From Trichomonas tenax (lineage: Eukaryota; Parabasalia; Trichomonadida; Trichomonadidae): DNA of 64,000 nt. The stretch covers positions 25,880 to 89,879 of the forward strand of contig JALKBU010000085.1 of NCBI GenBank assembly GCA_023091735.1, read 5' to 3'. Below the pieces are notes generated by a model. It saw only the letters and a program-made list of their open reading frames with translations, was not told the DNA's origin and ran no database searches. The position numbers and the translations under genes are program-made. This document shows positions 61,121-64,000 of the stretch, piece after piece; the first letter of the stretch is position 1; every line of letters starts with the position of its first letter.

Positions 61121-62614
61121 TTAATCTTCTTCATATTCGACATACATAACCTCTTCGTCTTCTTCATAGTATTCTTCCTCGTTGGATTCATCCTTTGTTG
61201 GCTTCTTGTTTTCTGTGGATTCTGAGATCTTGGATGTTGAAGCCTCTGTTGAATCGTTGCCTTCTTCTTCCTCATCCTGGTACTGCCTGAAGTACTGGTT
61301 GGAGTCGTTGATGCTCTGGATGCTCTGGCTACTCTCGTTCAATGAGATATCATCTGGAGCAGCGATTGGTCCGCGTGAAACAGCCTTCTGGCTCATGATC
61401 TTCTCGTACTGTGCGAGAGCGTCGGAACCAGCCTTGGATGACATGATGCGAGAGTGTGTTGGCTTAGGAACAGAGATAGCGTTCTGGTTAGCCATCTTGT
61501 TAGTGTTGTCGCCATCTCTTGTGGATGTATCAAAGATGTCGGTTGTTGGTTCTCCTGTTGGAAGTCTGGAGTCTGAGTCTGGTGGAATTGGTGTCTTCTG
61601 TGGTGATTTCATCGATTTCATGTACTTAGCTAAAGCATTGGATGTTCCCTGCTTCATCTCGACAGTCATGCTTGGGTTGTCGATGGAATCAGCATCATCT
61701 GGATTGAGATCCTTAGTGCTGAGTGTTGCGAATCCATCACATTTCTCGGCATTGACTTCTCTGTCCTGGCGCTTCGATGAGACCATCAAAGCAGTGAAAC
61801 GCTCGTTGAATGACTTATTTGGTGCACCGCGCATCATTCTCTCTTCCTTAGCTTTAAGGAAGAGCTCATCGACGGCCTGACGATTTGGATCAATTGGTTT
61901 AGGAGGCTCATCGAAGAATGAACTTTCTGATGCGTTTGTGCGTGTGTGAGTCCTCGAAATCTTCGCGCTTGGTGCTGCTTCACTGTCATCGAGCTTTGGT
62001 TTCGGTAAACGCTTCGAATTTCCGAGTCTATCGAACTTTTCTTCGGTCTGGTTTAACTGTGTGAATGTGTTTGATTCTTCCTTAACAGAGCGAGAGTGGT
62101 GATGGTGCTTGTGTTCCTTCTTCTTTGGCGGCTCTGGATTTGTTGTAACAAGAAATCCTGTAAATTCATTCTCATTAGAGTTCAAGAAATCGCCTGTTGT
62201 GAAATTGTCCTTGTCTGGGACTCCGTATTTCTTCTTTGGTGGCTCTGGTTCGTTTAATGTCGTTGTATGATAAACAGTGATTCCGCATCCGTCGACAAGA
62301 TCATGGAAAAGGTGATCCTTGGATGGAATGCCGAGGTGGCGTGCTGTCCATGCTGCGTTATGCTCTTCATGAATATATTCATTTGTTTCTTTTTGTGCCA
62401 TTGCAAATGAAACATCCATTTTATGCTTGCGGAGGAAGTTAGCAACGTACTCACTCGCTATTCTCTGAGCAAGAGACTTTTTTGGTTCAATGAAAGGTAA
62501 AATTTTATTTTCTAAGTTGTGCGCTAAAGACTTAGCGACAGATTTGTTGTAAATCTTCACGATTGTCTTCTCGCTCTCCTTCTCATCAATCTGGCCGCGC
62601 CTCTTCGCTTTCAT
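61121..62614 (-). CDS. LisH-like protein, upstream paralogue
   Basis: A 497-residue protein. A basic start (MKAKRRGQIDEKESEKTIVK) leads to the LisH-like segment at about residues 46-95 (SLAQRIASEYVANFLRKHKM, VSFAMAQKETNEYIHEEHNA). A long disordered middle follows, with KKKEHKHHHHSR, PPKKK motifs and FLVTTNPEPPKKK. It ends in an extremely acidic tail (EEYYEEDEEVMYVEYEED). No enzyme domain is visible. It pairs with the next gene as a tandem duplicate whose tails have diverged. Codon usage is GC-leaning in the 3' half. A cytoskeletal or basal-body scaffold is a reasonable guess from the LisH motif but not proven. Confidence 0.7.
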   Translation of the reverse strand: MKAKRRGQIDEKESEKTIVKIYNKSVAKSLAHNLENKILPFIEPKKSLAQRIASEYVANFLRKHKMDVSFAMAQKETNEYIHEEHNAAWTARHLGIPSKDHLFHDLVDGCGITVYHTTTLNEPEPPKKKYGVPDKDNFTTGDFLNSNENEFTGFLVTTNPEPPKKKEHKHHHHSRSVKEESNTFTQLNQTEEKFDRLGNSKRLPKPKLDDSEAAPSAKISRTHTRTNASESSFFDEPPKPIDPNRQAVDELFLKAKEERMMRGAPNKSFNERFTALMVSSKRQDREVNAEKCDGFATLSTKDLNPDDADSIDNPSMTVEMKQGTSNALAKYMKSMKSPQKTPIPPDSDSRLPTGEPTTDIFDTSTRDGDNTNKMANQNAISVPKPTHSRIMSSKAGSDALAQYEKIMSQKAVSRGPIAAPDDISLNESSQSIQSINDSNQYFRQYQDEEEEGNDSTEASTSKISESTENKKPTKDESNEEEYYEEDEEVMYVEYEED

Positions 62615-63088
62615 TAACTATTCGTTATGACTTCAGTTAATCTTGTAAACATCAGAAATTTTTTTCGCTCCTAAACACTTTCTTCTTTTGATCATGTTTT
62701 TGATATCTATTTCAGAAAATATTAATATATGCTTAAAAACTTTGGTTAAATATTCATTATTGACTGAGATATCATAAATCTCAACCATTCTCTGAGTAAA
62801 AAGATCTTTTCTAACTGGCTTTTAATAACAAAAATCCAATTTATACATATTTATCATTGATAACATACCTTAATTTCATTATTGATTGTGAAATAAAAAT
62901 AACTCTTGGTTCTTTTTAATATATAGCTCTATGATGGATGAGATATTATGGCAATCGAAATTGTCTTTATATTGATCCTGATTAATAGCTATATCATAAA
63001 AAAATTCATCGAGATATATCTAAATTTTTCTTAAAATTTTAGAAACTGTTTTTTTTAAATACTAACAATAAAGTAGTTTATAAAATCA
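62615..63088. other. Intergenic spacer
   Basis: About 475 AT-rich bases upstream of the LisH gene pair. No ACATG element or frame is apparent; AACGAATAG lies just before the LisH start on the minus strand (about 62618-62626). Confidence 0.45.
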
Positions 63089-63298
63089 ATGACTTTTATA
63101 AGAGGCACGCCAGATTTTTTTCTATATTATCTAGACATTAATGGTGCATATATGAATTTCGTGAAATACATTGAAACTGGTAAACCGAATGAAAAAGGTG
63201 AATTTGAAAGTAAGAATGAAAAAATTGGCGAAGTTATAAAGATGATATACGATTTACGAATTCAAGCAAAACATGAAGGCAAATATATATATATATAG
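63089..63298 (+). pseudogene. Small DNA polymerase B-like relic
   Basis: A 69-codon frame with an ATG. YLDINGAYMNFVKYI resembles motif A of viral-type family B polymerases (D-x-x-x-x-Y), and KIGEVIKMIYDLRIQAKHEG resembles the motif B helix (K-x-x-R-x-x-A-K). The two lie much closer than in a real polymerase, so an internal deletion is implied. It ends in an (AT)n run (63284-63297). It may come from a Maverick or other virus-like element. The match is short and could be chance. Confidence 0.3.
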
Positions 63299-63339
63299 AA
63301 AGAAGAAAATTGACGGTAAATGTGAATGGGTTTATATTA

Positions 63340-63670
63340 TTAAGCAGTAAAACAATTTATTTTTATCATCAATTTCCATGTCCAGAATTGCATAAACGAC
63401 CTCATTTACCCTCATTTCCACACATCCATTTACTTTTCCCTTACCTCCATCCATTTATTTTTTATCATCAATTTAAAATTTGTCGAAACATCAATTTTTA
63501 TCATTAAATCTCCTCATTTCTACACAAAATTTACCCCAAACATCAAATTTTTCATGGTTCCTCCCTAGTTCCACCCTCAGGTTCCATGCTTCATTTTTCA
63601 TTTTTGCCTTAAAATCACTGTTTTTCATGTGTTTTACCTCAAAAATCACGTATTTTCACCCTATTATTCC
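63340..63670. other. G-depleted, C/T-rich stretch
   Basis: The plus strand here has very few G bases and recurring CCTCATTT, CCATTTAC and CACCCT words; the opposite strand is GGTAAATGAGG-like. TTTTTATCATCAATTT occurs twice about 100 bases apart (near 63359 and 63456). No credible protein is present on either strand. It could be an old G-rich repeat or a satellite remnant. Confidence 0.45.
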
Positions 63671-63686
63671 CCGAGGAGTTAGTAAT

Positions 63687-63735
63687 GAGATGTTCGCGTA
63701 ATCCACGACTGCGCCGTGGCTTCCACGAACATCTC
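63687..63735. repeat. Hairpin with alternative inner pairing
   Basis: GAGATGTTCG (63687-63696) pairs exactly with CGAACATCTC (63726-63735). Inside, CGTGG (63715-63719) can pair with CCACG at 63703-63707 or with CCACG at 63723-63727, but not both. The GC content is well above the surroundings. It could be a structured RNA, a transposon end or a terminator. Confidence 0.6.
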
Positions 63736-64000
63736 TTTAAATATATTTACGACAAAAATAGTTTTACAAGTTAGGTTCCCCCCCTATATAGAAAATAAAT
63801 TTTTGAATTACTTACAAAACTAACGTTAATTTTATTTTAAAAATTATGACTTTATAAAATCTAATCAGTTTTTAAAATAATTTATTTTTTATTTCCTAAG
63901 TAAAGAATGAGTCAGTACATTTTTTATAAAACATTTCCCGAACGTTTACAAAAGTTATTCATGAATGATGTAAAACTGAGAAATACAAATTATGGAAAAA
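63736..64000. other. Right edge without gene
   Basis: About 265 AT-rich bases with a run of C (CCCCCC at about 63778-63783) and no open frame of note. Confidence 0.45.

Noticed and set aside
61182..61880. 232-codon plus-strand frame antisense to the upstream LisH gene.
   Set aside because: It mirrors the sense gene's Ser/Asp-rich codons and has no recognisable domain or promoter.
1..64000. CRISPR arrays, bacterial operons, rRNA genes.
   Set aside because: No regularly spaced repeats, no ribosome-binding-site-led gene strings and no rRNA-like sequence were seen; the content is eukaryotic.

Overview
The window looks like a parabasalid (trichomonad) nuclear genome, of the Trichomonas vaginalis or Tritrichomonas foetus type. 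The DNA is AT-rich and every intact gene is a single uninterrupted reading frame. Several stop codons are followed by A, giving the TAAA context that trichomonads use as a poly(A) signal. Proteins are divergent but clearly eukaryotic. The debris between genes is also typical: decayed ankyrin (DUF3447-like) genes, Maverick/Polinton DNA polymerase B relics and DDE transposase relics. The species is not determined. Strongly expressed housekeeping genes (uL14, eIF3c, NAA15, the phospholipase B-like protein) use many C- or G-ending codons, while other genes are AT-rich.

Layout. 0.5-11 kb: calcyphosin-like EF-hand protein, long coiled-coil protein, nucleoplasmin-like histone chaperone, ankyrin protein, clathrin-adaptor mu subunit, a decayed gene, and a membrane-anchored isochorismatase-family protein. 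11-15.3 kb: gene-poor, with relics of a Maverick polymerase, a possible resolvase, a transposase-like fragment and a strong hairpin. 15.3-21.3 kb: divergent RRM protein, fringe-like GT31 protein, NatA auxiliary subunit NAA15, leucine-rich-repeat protein. 21.4-24.05 kb: ankyrin pseudogene, then a previously unmarked ~1.24 kb element with 27-bp terminal inverted repeats. 24-30.6 kb: eIF3c, ribosomal protein uL14, RBM28/Nop4-like RRM protein, ARM-like protein. 30.6-40.7 kb: a 1.8 kb gene-free stretch, phospholipase B-like membrane protein, ERK7/MAPK15-like kinase, a tRNA-like remnant, DHHC palmitoyltransferase, FOP-like LisH protein, GT61 glycosyltransferase and a tiny RIIa-domain protein. 41.3-49.0 kb: a roughly 2,250-codon talin-like gene with tandem FERM cassettes, broken by about nine frameshifts and five in-frame stops, its 5' end cut by a transposase fragment. 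49.8-57.6 kb: a coiled-coil protein and the CCR4-NOT scaffold NOT1. 58.4-62.6 kb: a secretory-looking or truncated beta-rich protein and two tandem LisH paralogues. 62.6-64 kb: a small polymerase-like relic, a G-depleted stretch and a hairpin that can fold two ways.

How the genes work together. No operon-like logic is expected. Functions fall into mRNA and translation (eIF3c, uL14, Nop4-like, NAA15, NOT1), membrane traffic and surface (AP mu, DHHC, GT31, GT61, phospholipase B-like, isochorismatase-family) and cytoskeleton or flagellar apparatus (calcyphosin, ERK7-like kinase, FOP-like and LisH proteins, RIIa protein, talin-like relic). The clearest regulatory signal is a repeated element close to TTTACATGWCAAAA, clustered upstream of a subset of these genes.
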